Shown here: positions 37,586 to 48,969 of the stretch, piece after piece
Numbering within the stretch: the first letter of the stretch is position 1
Layout of the letters: the number at the start of each line of letters is the position of its first letter
Source of the DNA: Stromatinia cepivora
Lineage: Eukaryota; Ascomycota; Leotiomycetes; Helotiales; Sclerotiniaceae
NCBI GenBank assembly: GCA_014898415.1
Contig: RCTD01000014.1
Location: 248,001-312,000, forward strand
DNA length: 64,000 bases
Direction: 5' to 3'
The notes under the pieces: model-generated
What the model saw: only the letters and a program-made list of their open reading frames with translations
The model's database searches: none
Told to the model about the DNA's origin: nothing
Program-made: the position numbers and the translations under genes

Positions 37586-38035
37586 ATGCCCACCCCCCAC
37601 AGCACCAGCACGAAGTCCAACTCCAGCTCTAGCAGCAATCCTAACAAAAAGCCCCCATCAACCACACGAAGAACCACTCAATCAAGCACAAGCACAAGCA
37701 CAAGCACAAGCGGACATCAAAGCCAAAGCACACGCACCACCACCCCTGCGCCTGAAAAAACAGAAGAACAAAAACGCGCAGAAACAAAAAAATTAAACGC
37801 AAACCTCGATGCTCTGGATGATAAATTCGAACCTTCTTTTCCGAAGAAAAGTAGATGGGCGCATGAGGATTTAGATCCTAAGAGATATGGTATTGGGGGA
37901 AGTTCTTCGCCGGGGAGGAAGTTGGTTGAGGGAATGGGGAAGAAGGGGAGGAAGGAGGGGGAGAGGAAGGAGGGAGAGAGGAGAGGGGGAAGTGGTAGTG
38001 GGAGTGGGAGTGGGAGTGGGAGTGGGAGGAAGTAA
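37586..38035 (+). CDS. Small low-complexity protein, unknown function
   Basis: This single-exon frame of 149 residues belongs to no family I recognise. It is Ser/Thr-rich for the first ~55 residues (SSSSSNPNKKPPSTTRR, then repeated ST). A compact charged segment follows (EQKRAETKKLNANLDALDDKFEPSFPKKSRWAHEDLDPKRYG), which looks conserved-like and is the best candidate for a functional core. The tail is basic Gly/Ser-rich and ends in GS repeats. A TATA-like box and CA-rich leader precede the start, and the context of the ATG (CCAACATGCC) is good. The protein lacks membrane segments and a signal peptide. A chance open frame cannot be excluded. Confidence 0.5.
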   Translation: MPTPHSTSTKSNSSSSSNPNKKPPSTTRRTTQSSTSTSTSTSGHQSQSTRTTTPAPEKTEEQKRAETKKLNANLDALDDKFEPSFPKKSRWAHEDLDPKRYGIGGSSSPGRKLVEGMGKKGRKEGERKEGERRGGSGSGSGSGSGSGRK

Positions 38036-39465
38036 ACTGAGATTTGGAAAAAGGGGAGCGCAGAGAGTGGTTCTGGGGGCGTGAAGTTGAGGGGTTTTGT
38101 GAGGTAGATAAAAATATTTCGAGCGCGGTACAATAGGAAAATTCTGGCAGTGTCTGAAATGGTTATTGTGTGAAAGTTATTTTGCTACCTGCAGTAGTAA
38201 TTCCAAATTATAAAGGAAGAAACATAATTGCATTAACCTAGAAGACAATGAGGATACTCAGGACATAAGGTCCCAAGTGGCTTGGGCTAGAAATTTCACT
38301 TACAGAATATTCAAGGAGTTATCAAAGTTCTATCTAATAACAAATAGTATATTGCAGAATAGGAACTTGAGTAGTTTATATCACACTTGTGAAAGATTGG
38401 ATTAGGGAGGTTGTTTAATACTAGAAAGCCTTTAAGATCCAGGTTGAAAGCAGGATATTAATATTGCTCAGCGACTTTTATCTCCCATTTCCTATCTTTC
38501 AATATCCATCTATCAATATCATCTCCCTTGAAAAAGACAATATACCATCCATCTCATACTCCAAAACAATAATAAAAATCACAATAGACTTCAGAAAACA
38601 AAACAGAACTGTATATCCCATCCCATAACAATACTAAAACAGCCAAACAAAAACTATGCATAGCTCCCTCCTCCCAAAATAGTTCCAAGATTCACTTCAC
38701 ACTCTGTTCTCCCCTCAACTTACCTCACCTCACCATCCCATAAACCCCATATCCATATTCCACATTCACAGTCCATCCATCCATCCATCAATCATCATCC
38801 CAATCAAAACCACTGTGTCAAATATCTCCACCAACCCATCCACAAATCAAGTCCCTCATTGATCTCGTTTATTTTCAATAACTATCATGAATAACACTGT
38901 ATCACACCATACCAACTCAGGCACCGACTTCCACATACCAACACACCGTACTGCATAGACAAAAATATCTTTCATCCACTTAAAATAATCAACCTTGTTG
39001 GCTTTCTCTCCACTTCCTTATACGGCTGCCTCCTTTGAACTTTCAACTCTACACATAAAAGCTTGAGCTTTTTAAGAGTTAATCAATGAATTGATATCGA
39101 TATACATTCATGAACTAGAAAAAAAAGCCTCTGGGAACAACCACCTTCTTCTGGAGTTGTTCTGGGTAGTTGTTTTTTGATTGTTTTGGTGAGCTGAGAC
39201 AGGGTTAGGTCAGTCTCAAATCATTACTATATATTCACCCCTTTTTCCATCTCGCTTCGAAATCTAAACCAAACTACTCGAACTCCTCAAAACATCAACT
39301 CAAATTGTACTCTTTTACGAACCCCTCCTTAATACCACTAAATAGGAACCTGGGAAGTACAATATCCTCCACATATCCCCAGGACAACCCAATCCCTACA
39401 ACCCACCACAACCCCCAGCAAACCCACATACCTCCACCAATACACCTACAGTTGAAGACTCCATC
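38036..39465. other. Spacer and long CA/CT-rich leader
   Basis: No gene was recognised. From about 38480 to 39460 the plus strand is poor in G and rich in C, A and T (CATCCATCCATCC-type runs at 38770-38790), typical of a fungal promoter and leader for the gene at 39466. Confidence 0.5.
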
Positions 39466-40089
39466 ATGTCTCACAACTATCGGAGCCGATTTCTAGAAGA
39501 AAGCCAACGACAAGCAAGATCCGCACCTGGACAAGAACCAAGACAAGCACTAAGACGAGTCCCAAGTCCAGAGAGAATGCAAGTTCCCGTTGTGGTTTCT
39601 TCCACTTCCCCGGATTTATCTACTTCCACTTCTTCTTTGATGAGGTCTGGATCATCTACTAGGATGTCAACACCTGAATTAGAAGGAAGCGAGTATTTGG
39701 AACCGATATTAGCGGAGAGTACATATGCGCGACGCGCTACATCTCGTGAAGAAGTTCGAGGTGCTGATTATGGCACTATGAATAAATCTTCGAAGCCACG
39801 GGGAGGATATGCGCAATATTTGGGGATACAGCGCGAACAGAATGTAGCGAAGAAGCAGGAAATTGTAACGACACAACCAGGTGCTTATCGTGCTCCTGTC
39901 TATACACCCCAGCATTTGGAGAGCGAGAAAGATAGACATGAAACTGAGCAGGATAATGCGGTGATGGACTCGGTTGGCTTTGAGCCGACGATTCGCCCTA
40001 ATGTTTCGAAATATGAATCTTCGTTTGCCGGTCGTAAGAAATATAAGTCTTTGACTGGAAGTGGGAATTCAAGCGAGGAGAGGAAATGA
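39466..40089 (+). CDS. Conserved-looking fungal protein of unknown function
   Basis: This single-exon frame of 207 residues starts after a long G-poor leader (CCATCATGTCTC at the start). The protein is hydrophilic and mostly disordered: an Arg/Gln-rich beginning (YRSRFLEESQRQARS), a Ser/Thr stretch (SSTSPDLSTSTSS), a middle segment GADYGTMNKSSKPRGGYAQY, and a C-terminal FEPTIRPNVSKYESSFAGRK that reads like a short linear motif region. No domain is recognisable. Balanced codon use over the whole length supports a real gene. It converges with LNP1, leaving 245 bp between the stops. Confidence 0.65.
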   Translation: MSHNYRSRFLEESQRQARSAPGQEPRQALRRVPSPERMQVPVVVSSTSPDLSTSTSSLMRSGSSTRMSTPELEGSEYLEPILAESTYARRATSREEVRGADYGTMNKSSKPRGGYAQYLGIQREQNVAKKQEIVTTQPGAYRAPVYTPQHLESEKDRHETEQDNAVMDSVGFEPTIRPNVSKYESSFAGRKKYKSLTGSGNSSEERK

Positions 40090-40334
40090 ATCAGGATGAA
40101 GGGAATCATTGAGATATTCAAGACGAACGACGAAGGACGTCGCTAGTAGGAAAAGTCATGCATTGATCACAACCTCGTTGAGCATGGTGCCAGTGGGCTA
40201 AAGCATGATTTGATAATGATTTTTGGGACAGGCAAATTGCCATCTGATAGATAAGATACACAACGAAATCATGGGACATGGTGTGGGTAGTAAATAAAGA
40301 CGCCCATAAAGAAAATAAGAGAAATTGTGACAAA

Positions 40335-41614
40335 TTATGCTTTCTTGCGGGTTGATTTGGGCCGTCCCCGTTTCGGCTTGACCTCAACCTTCTCGTCTTC
40401 TGACGGTTCCTCGTCCTTGATATCATCGTGCTCAAAGTCTTCACTCCCCGGCGTGTCTTCAGCATTCTCCGTACTTCTATCATCAGGTTCGGAAGTGATT
40501 TCCTCTTTTACCTTCGTTTCCTGGATTTTTTCCTTCATTTCTTGTACGGCCTTTGCACCTTCATCTTCCTCCCCGTTCAAAGTTCGGCACCCAAAGCATC
40601 TCCATTTCCCCAAATCTGCTAAAGTTTTTGTACCAGGTGGTGCTTGACCATTGACAAGTCGACAATTTTTGCATATCAACGCCAGTCGATTCTTGGGATG
40701 TGTTTCATCCTCTCCCAGCAATAAATCTAATACCCGATCGTACCAGTGTCCTTCAGCAACAAACTCTCCATTCTGGGCATATTGACCTTGTGCATATTGA
40801 GATGGACCTGAAAATGCGTTTGGTGCAAACTCAGGAGGGCCTGGCTCGCTACGAGGAGCAATAGGCGATGGAGATGGAGCAGTAAGGGTGGGAGGAGTCC
40901 TGTTACCAAGTGGTTGAGGGGTAGAAGGTTGACTCGGAATTTGGTTAGGGCGGGGTATATTTGCTGTTGCAGGTGGGCCCATGCTTGTTCGTGGGGGTTG
41001 CGCATCTTTGTTCTTTGGAGTCTTCTTCGCGGATGGAGTTCTCTTCGGTGCAGCAGGTTTTGGTGGAGCGCCACCATATTTCTCTAGAAGTTCTTGTGTG
41101 GAGTTGTATTTCGTGGCAGCCTTCAATTTGTCAATAGTTTTGGTCCTTTCGGCTTGTTGTTCCTCCAAACGATGCGTGATGGATTCAACCATATAATCAT
41201 AATATCTCGTTATGCCACTTCGAATGAGATAAATTCTATAATACTATCAGTATGCGATCCAGATGACACGTTTCTTTAGTGATACCAACATTAACGGACT
41301 TCCCGCAAGACCAGTATACTCCAAGGCTGTCAAATTCTTCCAACCGATCACTAGAATAACTATGACGAACATCACCAAATATGCGAAACTTGAATATAAT
41401 GTCCATAATGCTTTCACACGTCTACCACGAAGTCTGCGAGACTCTAGCTGTGCTTGTGATTTCGAGATTTTCTCTGCCAAAGCGGATAATGTCTTCTCAA
41501 AGGAGGCAGGAGAATTATCCTCACGCTGTGAACAAATATTCAGTTGGTGTAACGCCCTGAATGCACATGTTAAAATGAAGCTTCACATACCTTCCATGGC
41601 CAAAGTGAAACCAT
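40335..41614 (-). CDS. LNP1: Lunapark, ER three-way-junction protein
   Basis: This is an integral ER protein that stabilises three-way tubule junctions. Exons 41591-41614, 41290-41525 and 40335-41235 give 386 residues. The first exon encodes only MVSLWPWK, a conserved opening. Two membrane hairpin segments lie at about residues 50-70 (YSSFAYLVMFVIVILVIGW) and 76-95 (LEYTGLAGSPLIIYLI, across an intron with a weak GTTGGT donor). A coiled coil follows (ESITHRLEEQQAERTKTIDKL), then a proline-rich linker and the lunapark zinc finger CKNC...CFGC with cysteines near 275, 278, 300 and 303. The tail is acidic and ends KRGRPKSTRKKA. Both termini should face the cytosol. Confidence 0.95.
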
Positions 41615-42457
41615 TTTGAAATTACTTTTTAAATATGATGATAATAAGTAGAAGTAGTAGGTCACCGTCACCTCATGTTGAAGTTGTATGAATAAGTAGT
41701 AAATAAAATGAACAACACTTCTTGGTGGGAGGGGATAGCTTCGTCACTTGTAGCTAAGCTGACTCCTATAGGTAGTTCGTGGTAGGAATAGATAGATAAT
41801 TTCGGTGATTGGATGGCGTGAACCTAGTTATAATACGGAGTACACACATACATTACGATGGCTTGTGCACAGACTATATTTGGGAACATTTGGATGTTTT
41901 AAAGCTGATGGAAGGATAAAAATGATGAAAATAGGTTTAAACTGCTAGAATTATGGAACCCGCCGAGCCCACGCCAGGCCGTGACACCCTAAACATGCAC
42001 TTGTGGTTAATTATTACGGGCATTAGAAGCATTTAGAAGCACCAACAAACACCCAACAAGCACTAAAGTATTACAAGCATTACAAGCATTATCACTATTT
42101 TGATTTGATGTACTCGTATTGAGGTCCGTTTTTGGTCCATACTTAACACGACTAGGTAGGGTACATGGACGGGGTAAGAGGCTCAGTATTGAATTCTGTA
42201 CGGAATTTCGCTTTGTCTTTTATTACTCTCATCTGTTATATACCTAGGTAGTTTTAGAAGTTGACAAGTATTATTATATCTTCAATATTCTACTCATTAC
42301 TCATACAATAATATTTCTTTTCTTTCTTGATTCAAACTTGCTGATTATGGTCATAAATATATTACGAATCCACTTGTGTCAAATGTTATCATATGCAGTA
42401 ATTTATTAATACTTAAAAAAAAAGTAAAGAGTACCTCACTCGCCATATGTGGAAAGA
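41615..42457. promoter_or_regulatory. Divergent promoter region, LNP1 / golgin
   Basis: This 843-bp region is shared by two endomembrane genes transcribed away from each other. It holds TACGGAGTA (41834-41842), the palindrome TACCTAGGTA (42241-42250), and repeated AAGCATTA / AGCACCAACAA-type direct repeats around 42025-42095. No gene was recognised. Confidence 0.5.
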
Positions 42458-45400
42458 ATGTTCCAGGTATGTTCGTTCTCTAAATATGGATCGCAACCTT
42501 GCAGATAAATTAGCTGACGAATTTCAAAGAGAATTAAAGCTCAAATAGATAGTCGCATTGAAGAAGAGAAGGCACGACTAAACGCAACAAATCCTTCCAT
42601 TCAAAGATCAGCTTCTACATCCTCAACCTCAAGACGACCTGCGAACGAATCCCCTCCTAGAAAGCCACGGAAACCACGGCCAAAGGAAGATGATGAAATA
42701 GGTGGCAGAGGTCCAGATCCTGCAGACTTTGAATCTGCTTTTGTGATTGAAGACGAGTCTGAGGCTTCAACTCGAGTTGGGACACCAGCCGGCGAGAAAC
42801 TCAATCCAATGGCGGGAAATGCGGATAAGCCCTTGGGCGGCAGTCCTCCTGCTGCCAATGGCAGTGAGAAATCAGCGGATGCCACTCCAAGAGCTTCTGC
42901 TGAGCTTACAACTGAGGTTAGAACTAAGTTGCGAAAGCTGGAAAAGTTAGAGGGTCGATATCAAGGTGGGGTTGATTTTCATGGTTTCAGTCTACATATA
43001 TTAATGCGATTTCATAGAGCTTCTCAAGTCCTACCGAGTTGCACATGCTCGTGCCATTTCGATTGAACCCTTCGAAAAAGTCCTCAAGGAGCATACACCT
43101 ATCGGTTCTATCCAAGAACCGGATTCACTGGTTGAATATCTCGACCAGCAGAAACAACAAGGAGGATTAGTTAGGGACGAACTTACACGGGTTTCTGCAG
43201 AGCGCGACGAATACAAAAAGAAGTACGAGGAGTCCGAAAAACAGAATGCTAGTGTGCGGGAGGAGCTCACGTCGCTTCAAAACTCTACTACCGCTGGTGG
43301 AGGTTCTACTACGGGTTCCACGGAAAAAGCAGAGACTAGTAGCATCAACACCCCATCCACTTCCGTAAAATCCCCTGTTACATCGGTCCTTGGAGTTTTC
43401 TCTCCCAAACAGAAGCCACAATCTTCTGACAACAAGGATGTTAATGAGGAATTCTTCTCGTACGACGACGAATTGCCAAAATTACAATCAGAGATCAAAG
43501 CTAAGTCGGCAGAAGTTGATGAGCTAAAATCGAAAGTGTCTTCGTTAGAAAAGGACCTTGTCGCTGCTAAAGAACTAGGTTCTAGTCTAGCGAAAGATTT
43601 GGAAAAGGTAACACTCGAGTTGAATGGTTCCATCAAGGAGGCCACCAGTCTGGCCCAGTCCCGCCAAGAGCAACTAGATGTCCAGGAGGGAGAGACTAGA
43701 AGGCTTAGTGATAAGTTACAAGCAACTGAAACACAGCTTGCTGAACTCGAAAAGACCCTGGAAGCCCAAAAGAAAGAGCACACAGAGAGATTGGGCCAAT
43801 CACAAACTACTGAAACACAGGTCACCGAGCTCGAGAAGGCCTTGGAAACTGAAAAGAAGGAACATTCAGGAATATTGGGTAAATTAAAAACAACGGAAAC
43901 CCAGCTTGCCACACTCGAGGAGACCTTGGAAAATGAAAAGAAACAGAGCTCGGAGAGATTCTCAATTCTGAAATCAGAGCTCAAAGACCAAACCACAACG
44001 GCAGAGAAAAAGCTCAAGTCCGAGTTGGATAGCCGTAAAGAAGCCGAGCAACAAATTGAGCTCCTCAGTGTTCAGATCAAGGAACTTAACGCGTCGAAAA
44101 CGAAAGATCTGAAATCCCAGTCGGATGCCCGGAAAGAAGCCGAGAAACGAATAGAGCTACTCGAAGTTCAAATTAAGGAGCTTACAGAGTCAAAGGAAAC
44201 AGATGCTAAGCGCGTCAAAGAGCTTGAGAACGAGATTGAAACTCTAAAGACCAACGAGGAGCCAGCTCCAGCAAGTGAAGACGCCCTTGCATCCGTCCCA
44301 CCCACACCGTCCACATTGGCACCCTCTACATTCAACAAGAAGAAGTCAGGCAGCAAGAAGAAGGGCAAGAAAAATGGTAATGCCGCTGCTAATAAAGAGC
44401 CCACTCCTGCCTCCATGAAGGCCCCTACTTCTGAGACTGCTATTCATGATTTGCGAGCTGAAATCGACAAACTTAGGATCGATATTGCTGATAAGGACAA
44501 GCAAATAACAAAGTTAGAAGCAAACCGCAAGAATGAGGAAGATCTCAGCGAGGAGATTGAGAACCTTCAAGAAAATTTACTTCTTATTGGTCAAGAGTGT
44601 GTGACGGCCAAGGACACAATCAAGGAACTTCGAGCCGAGAAAGCTGCTCTTAAAGAGAAGACTAGCAAATTAGAGGCTGACATCAAGGACCAAGAAAATG
44701 GAAAGATATCTTCGAACGAGATGGAGAAAGAGAAAGCTGCTTTAACAGAACAGCTCGCTCTAGTAGAGTCCAAGCTGCAGGCGAAAATAGATTCTGGCAT
44801 CGAGAATGAAGCAAAGCGATTAGCAGACTGGACCGGTTTGCAAGAAGAGAAGGCTGCTCTTGAAGAAAAGGTTGCCAAGTTAGAGTCTGAGATCGAAATT
44901 CACAAGACAGCTTCAGCCAAACTAGAATCTGAAATCGAAACTCACAAGAACGCCGCAGCCAGGTTGCAGGAAGAGAAGGTTGTATTTGAAGAAAAAGTCG
45001 GCAAGTTAGAGTCTGAAATCGGGACTCATAAGACAATTTCGACTAAATTGGAAGAAGACTTCAAGAAAATTACATCTGAGTATGAAGATTTGAAGTCGAA
45101 ATCAAGCACGATGCAGAAAGATCTTGGTGCCGCCGAGCAATTAGCTACATCACGTTACAGGGAGTTGACAGACCTAAAACAAATTCTACAAAATGCACAA
45201 CCGGAACTGAAGACTCTGCGCACTGAGAATGCGAACTTGAAGAGTATCAAGGATGAGCTGAACGCCCGTACTTCTGAATTGAGAAGGTTGGAAGCTCGAG
45301 AGAAAGATTTGAAGGGTGATCTTGCTGGCTTCAAGAAGCAAGCTGCTGATAGGGATGGTGAGATTCGGTCTTTGAATGAGAAGGTTGTTCAAGAGACAAA

Positions 45401-46575
45401 TGGCCGACTTCGAGCCGAGGATGAAGTCCGTACGGCACGCCGTGATCTGCGAAAATCTGAGGCTGAAAAGATTCAACTGGCAGCTTCAGGCGAAAAAGCC
45501 ATTGAAGAACTATCGAAGGTGCAAGAAGAGGCCGGGAAGTTACGTACCCGTGTTCAAGATCTCGAAGGACAGGTTTCAAAACTTTCTATTGAGACCAAGG
45601 GGCTTCGCGAGGAGGTTGAGCTAAGAGGTTCTCAATACAACAATGCACAAGGTCTGCTTGGAAGCATGAGAGATCAAACAGCTGAGATGGTCATACAACT
45701 GAAGGAAAAGAAAGAACAAGCAGAGAGCCTTGAAGAAGAACTTGGTGAAGTCCAAAGGTTACTAAGCGAGCGAACTCGAGAGGGAGAAACTATGCGCAGA
45801 CTCTTGGCCGATGTGGATGATCGAGCTGATGCCAAGGTTCGAGAAATGAGAGAGCGTATGGAAGCTGCCATTGAAGAGCGCGATCGGGCCGAAGATGAAG
45901 CCAGTACCAATGCTCGTCGCAGATCTCGAGAAGTAGATGAGCTTAAAACCAAGATTAGAGATTTCGAGCGTGAAATTAAGCGAGCAACTGACGACCGAGA
46001 TGAATTGGAACAATCACAAAAGGAATTCAAGAGACGCCGTGATGAACTTGAGGGTGTAGCCGAAAAGGCATCCCAGGAAGCCAATGATATTCGCTCAGCA
46101 ATGAGCGAACTTCGAAATGCCTTGGACGGTAGTGAAAAGCAACTCCGTGATGCCGAAAAACAGAAAGCGGATGTAAGAAAGCTTCTTGAGGAAGCAAATC
46201 AACGATATGAGAAACTTCAAAAAGAATTCAAGGCATTACAGATGAAGACATCGAGGTTAAATGACGTTTCTTCGAGATCCAGTATCGATTCTGGGAGATC
46301 AAAAAGCCCGGCAAATGGAAGGAAAGATGGTGGTGCTGCACCGATCGACACTTATTACGTCAAGACGATTTTGTTGCAGTTTTTGGAACAAAAGGATAAG
46401 AAAATACAGCAGAATTTGATCAACACGGTTGTTGGACAATTACTACATTTAGATAAGTATGTTTTCTCTTTCTTGCTAACTTATTCTATTTGGATTCTGG
46501 ATGATGGTGTACTAATGAGATTGAATTAGAAATGATCAGGATAAATGGATTGCAGCGATTTCCAGCTGGAAATGA
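42458..46575 (+). CDS. IMH1: GRIP-domain golgin (Imh1-like)
   Basis: This is a trans-Golgi tethering coiled-coil protein recruited by Arl1. Four exons (42458-42466, 42530-42965, 43018-46456, 46530-46575) give 1309 residues. The first exon is just ATG TTC CAG. Joined to the second it reads MFQRIKAQIDSRIEEE, the usual start of fungal golgins. A disordered Pro/Ser segment follows, then about 1000 residues of heptad coiled coil with repeated KLESEIE and TETQLAELEK units. A basic GSKKKGKKNG insert lies near residue 500. The GRIP domain closes the protein (TYYVKTILLQFLEQKDKKIQ, NTVVGQLLHLDKNDQDKW), with its conserved Tyr and Trp. The last exon adds 15 residues ending SSWK. Confidence 0.93.
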
Positions 46576-47048
46576 ACAAACAATTGGTAGCGATAAAGCG
46601 AAAACCAGAATTACGACCCGGAAAGAATTGGTATTATTCGATGAAGGTTTGTATATTAGCATTTTTGTGGATGGTGCTCGGATTGAGCGAATGGCTTACA
46701 GCGTATTGACAATGAAGGAGCGCAAACATCAATGAGATGGGAGAGAAAGATGAACGTTTATACCTTTAGGTTCTTAGAGATACCTTTGTTGTATATCATC
46801 ATGTCAGTATAGTATCAGAGTATTCTTAGAGTCGCTGTACAAAAATACCAAGTTTTAGAAGGCGAACTCCGTTCATTATCGCAGCGCTATACCAGTGGAA
46901 AAATAAAGCTACAATTAAAATCCTCATGCACTTCTTAAGCCGCACCTTCAAAGACTATTAATATCCCGCAAAAGCATGTCGATACGAGCACACCGAGTCC
47001 TCTCCTTCACCTCACAAACCTGTTTGTTACCTACCCATCATTCAAAAC
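46576..47048. other. Convergent spacer between golgin and Kelch genes
   Basis: A frame of 67 codons (46532-46735) overlaps the golgin end in another phase and is not supported. Otherwise this is plain 3' flank, with nothing recognised. Confidence 0.6.
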
Positions 47049-48304
47049 TTAAGGAACTTCAAAATAACTAAAATAATCTGTTGAGGCGCTTCCGTCGCCG
47101 ATTCCTCCTCCGGGTACGTAGATTCTTTTTCCGATGGCGACGGCGGATGTTCCGTGCTGTGGGAGGGGGGTGGGGATATTAGTCGGGGTTTTGACGGGGG
47201 AGGGGTCCGGGGATGGGCAGGGGAAAGGAAGGAAAAGAAAAGAAACGAGGTGGAGGAATGGAAGGAGGTAATTCAATGAACGTCCTCTCTCTCCCTTCAG
47301 GGCACACAGGGTATAAAAAATCTCAATCAAATAATGAAACACACACATACCCTCGGAACATCCATCGGCGCATATTCCCTCCACGAATCCGTCAGCGTAT
47401 CATACGCCTCATTCTGACTAAACACCCCATTCTCCGCATCCGGATTTCCCTCTCCTCCCATAACAAAAATCTGATTCCCCACCACCGCCGACGCTACACC
47501 TGCCCTCGCAGTCGGCATCTGCGCTTTTTCCCCCCATGTATTCGTCTGGAAATCATACGCATATGTTGTATTAAATATATTATAATGTCCAAATTCTCTT
47601 CCTCCTATGACGTAAAATGGACCATTATCCCCCATAAATGCCCTTCCCGCATGATCTCTCGGCTGCGGAAGCGGAGGTAACGTGGTCCAGAGCTCTCGAC
47701 CTGCTGTATAAGCCGTGAAGTAGTCCACGCTCGGTTGGTACGTTTGGGAAATATCCAGATGTGTTATGCCGCCTGCGAGATAGATGGTATTTCCCCTTCT
47801 CCCTACGGCTGCAGCGCCAATTTGTCGTCCGTCGGGTATTTCGCTCGGTAATTCGCTCCAGATGTCGGTTTCGGGCCGGTAGATGTAGGATTTGCGAATT
47901 GCGGTCCAGAGGTTGGGGTTTTGGGGGGAGGGGGTGAGGCCGCCGAGGAGGTAGATGGCGCCGTTTAGGACCGCGGCGTTGGCGTGGTTTAGGGGGAGGG
48001 GGAGCGGGGCTGCGGTGCTCCAGGTATTGGTGAGGAGGGAGTAGCGTTGGGTGAGGGTTGTGGTTGGGAAGGGGTTGTTGGGGTCGTTGGAGGGGGTTAC
48101 CCCGCCGAGTATGTAGATGTACGGGTCTAGGTAGATGGTTGTGTGTTCTTGGCGGGGGGAGAGGGGGATGGGTGGGAGGGTGTGCCAGGTGCCGAGGTTG
48201 GGGTTGGGGTTGGAGGGGGATTGAGGGATTGCGGTGCTGAGGGTTTGAGGGATGAGGGTGAGGTATGCGAGGATGATGGGGAGGGGGTGGAAGTGGATGA
48301 GCAT
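47049..48304 (-). CDS. Secreted Kelch-repeat (six-blade propeller) protein
   Basis: Two exons (47351-48304, 47049-47156) give 353 residues. The N-terminus MLIHFHPLPIILAYLTLIP followed by STAIPQ looks like a cleavable signal peptide. Six Kelch blades are visible by their hydrophobic-GG motifs: IYILGG, IYLLGG, IYLAGG, FYVIGG, IFVMGG and, across the intron, IYVPGG. Each is followed by a W about 20 residues on (NTWSTA, DIWSEL, ELWTTL, NTWGEK, DSWREY). The 194-nt intron ends in a long C-rich tract. Fungal secreted Kelch proteins have diverse or unknown roles. No galactose-oxidase copper ligands were identified, so no catalytic function is claimed. The coding strand is very C-rich in the first half. 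Confidence 0.85.
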
Positions 48305-48969
48305 TGTGATGGGTGGATGGATATGTATTGTAATATAATATATACACTTGTTTAGTTGTGAATCCAAATCTCGTAGACGAAGCAAAGAGGTGAACTTATG
48401 AACTTATGAGCTTGCGAACCTGATAACTTCTCACTCACAAACCATAAACCAAGAAACTTCAAACTCCAAGAGTAAAAACTACAAAAGGGAAACCTGAAAT
48501 ATATTATATTCTACTCATACGATACGATTGGCCAATTTTCCCTCTGTTGTTCCTTTCCCCTCAACAAAATCCGCGTCGCGTGTAACGAATGTAACGTCAT
48601 TATTTAATTACTGCATACCTAGGTATTGATCATTGACCAATGCATTTATATTCTACTATATTCTACTGTTGAACAATATGCATGTCGGCATTTCCAAATT
48701 GGTGAATACGATGTCCAAGAAATACCGTAGGAGGATGGGAATCGGGCGTGAGGTAATTGGAAATTGGAAATTGGATGCTGGGTGAGGAGGGAATGAGGAG
48801 ATTGAGCTATGATTGCCTAGTATGCAAAGGGGGGATGGAAGGGATATGCGATTTTGTGTATGGTGTAATTTTTTGGTCGAGAATTGCCTAGGTGGGTGCT
48901 AGTTTTGATGTTGTGGTAAATGACAATTATGATATATGGAGGTTGTTGGCTTGGAAGTGAGAATTTAAA
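48305..48969. promoter_or_regulatory. Kelch gene promoter and pseudogene 3' flank
   Basis: This region is upstream of the Kelch gene. It contains the palindrome TACCTAGGTA (48616-48625), about 310 bp from the start codon, and AACTTATGAACTTATGAGCTTGCGAAC direct repeats around 48394-48420. No gene was seen. Confidence 0.5.

Noticed and set aside
43277..44017. 246-codon minus-strand frame
   Set aside because: It is antisense to golgin coiled-coil coding sequence; Ser/Phe-rich shadows are expected opposite Glu/Lys-rich heptads.
46532..46735. 67-codon frame at the golgin end
   Set aside because: It is out of phase with the conserved last GRIP exon (46530-46575) and then runs into the 3' UTR.
47625..48347. 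240-codon minus-strand frame rich in His/Pro/Arg
   Set aside because: It is an alternate frame of the Kelch gene's C-rich first exon; the Kelch frame has the GG motifs and the signal peptide.
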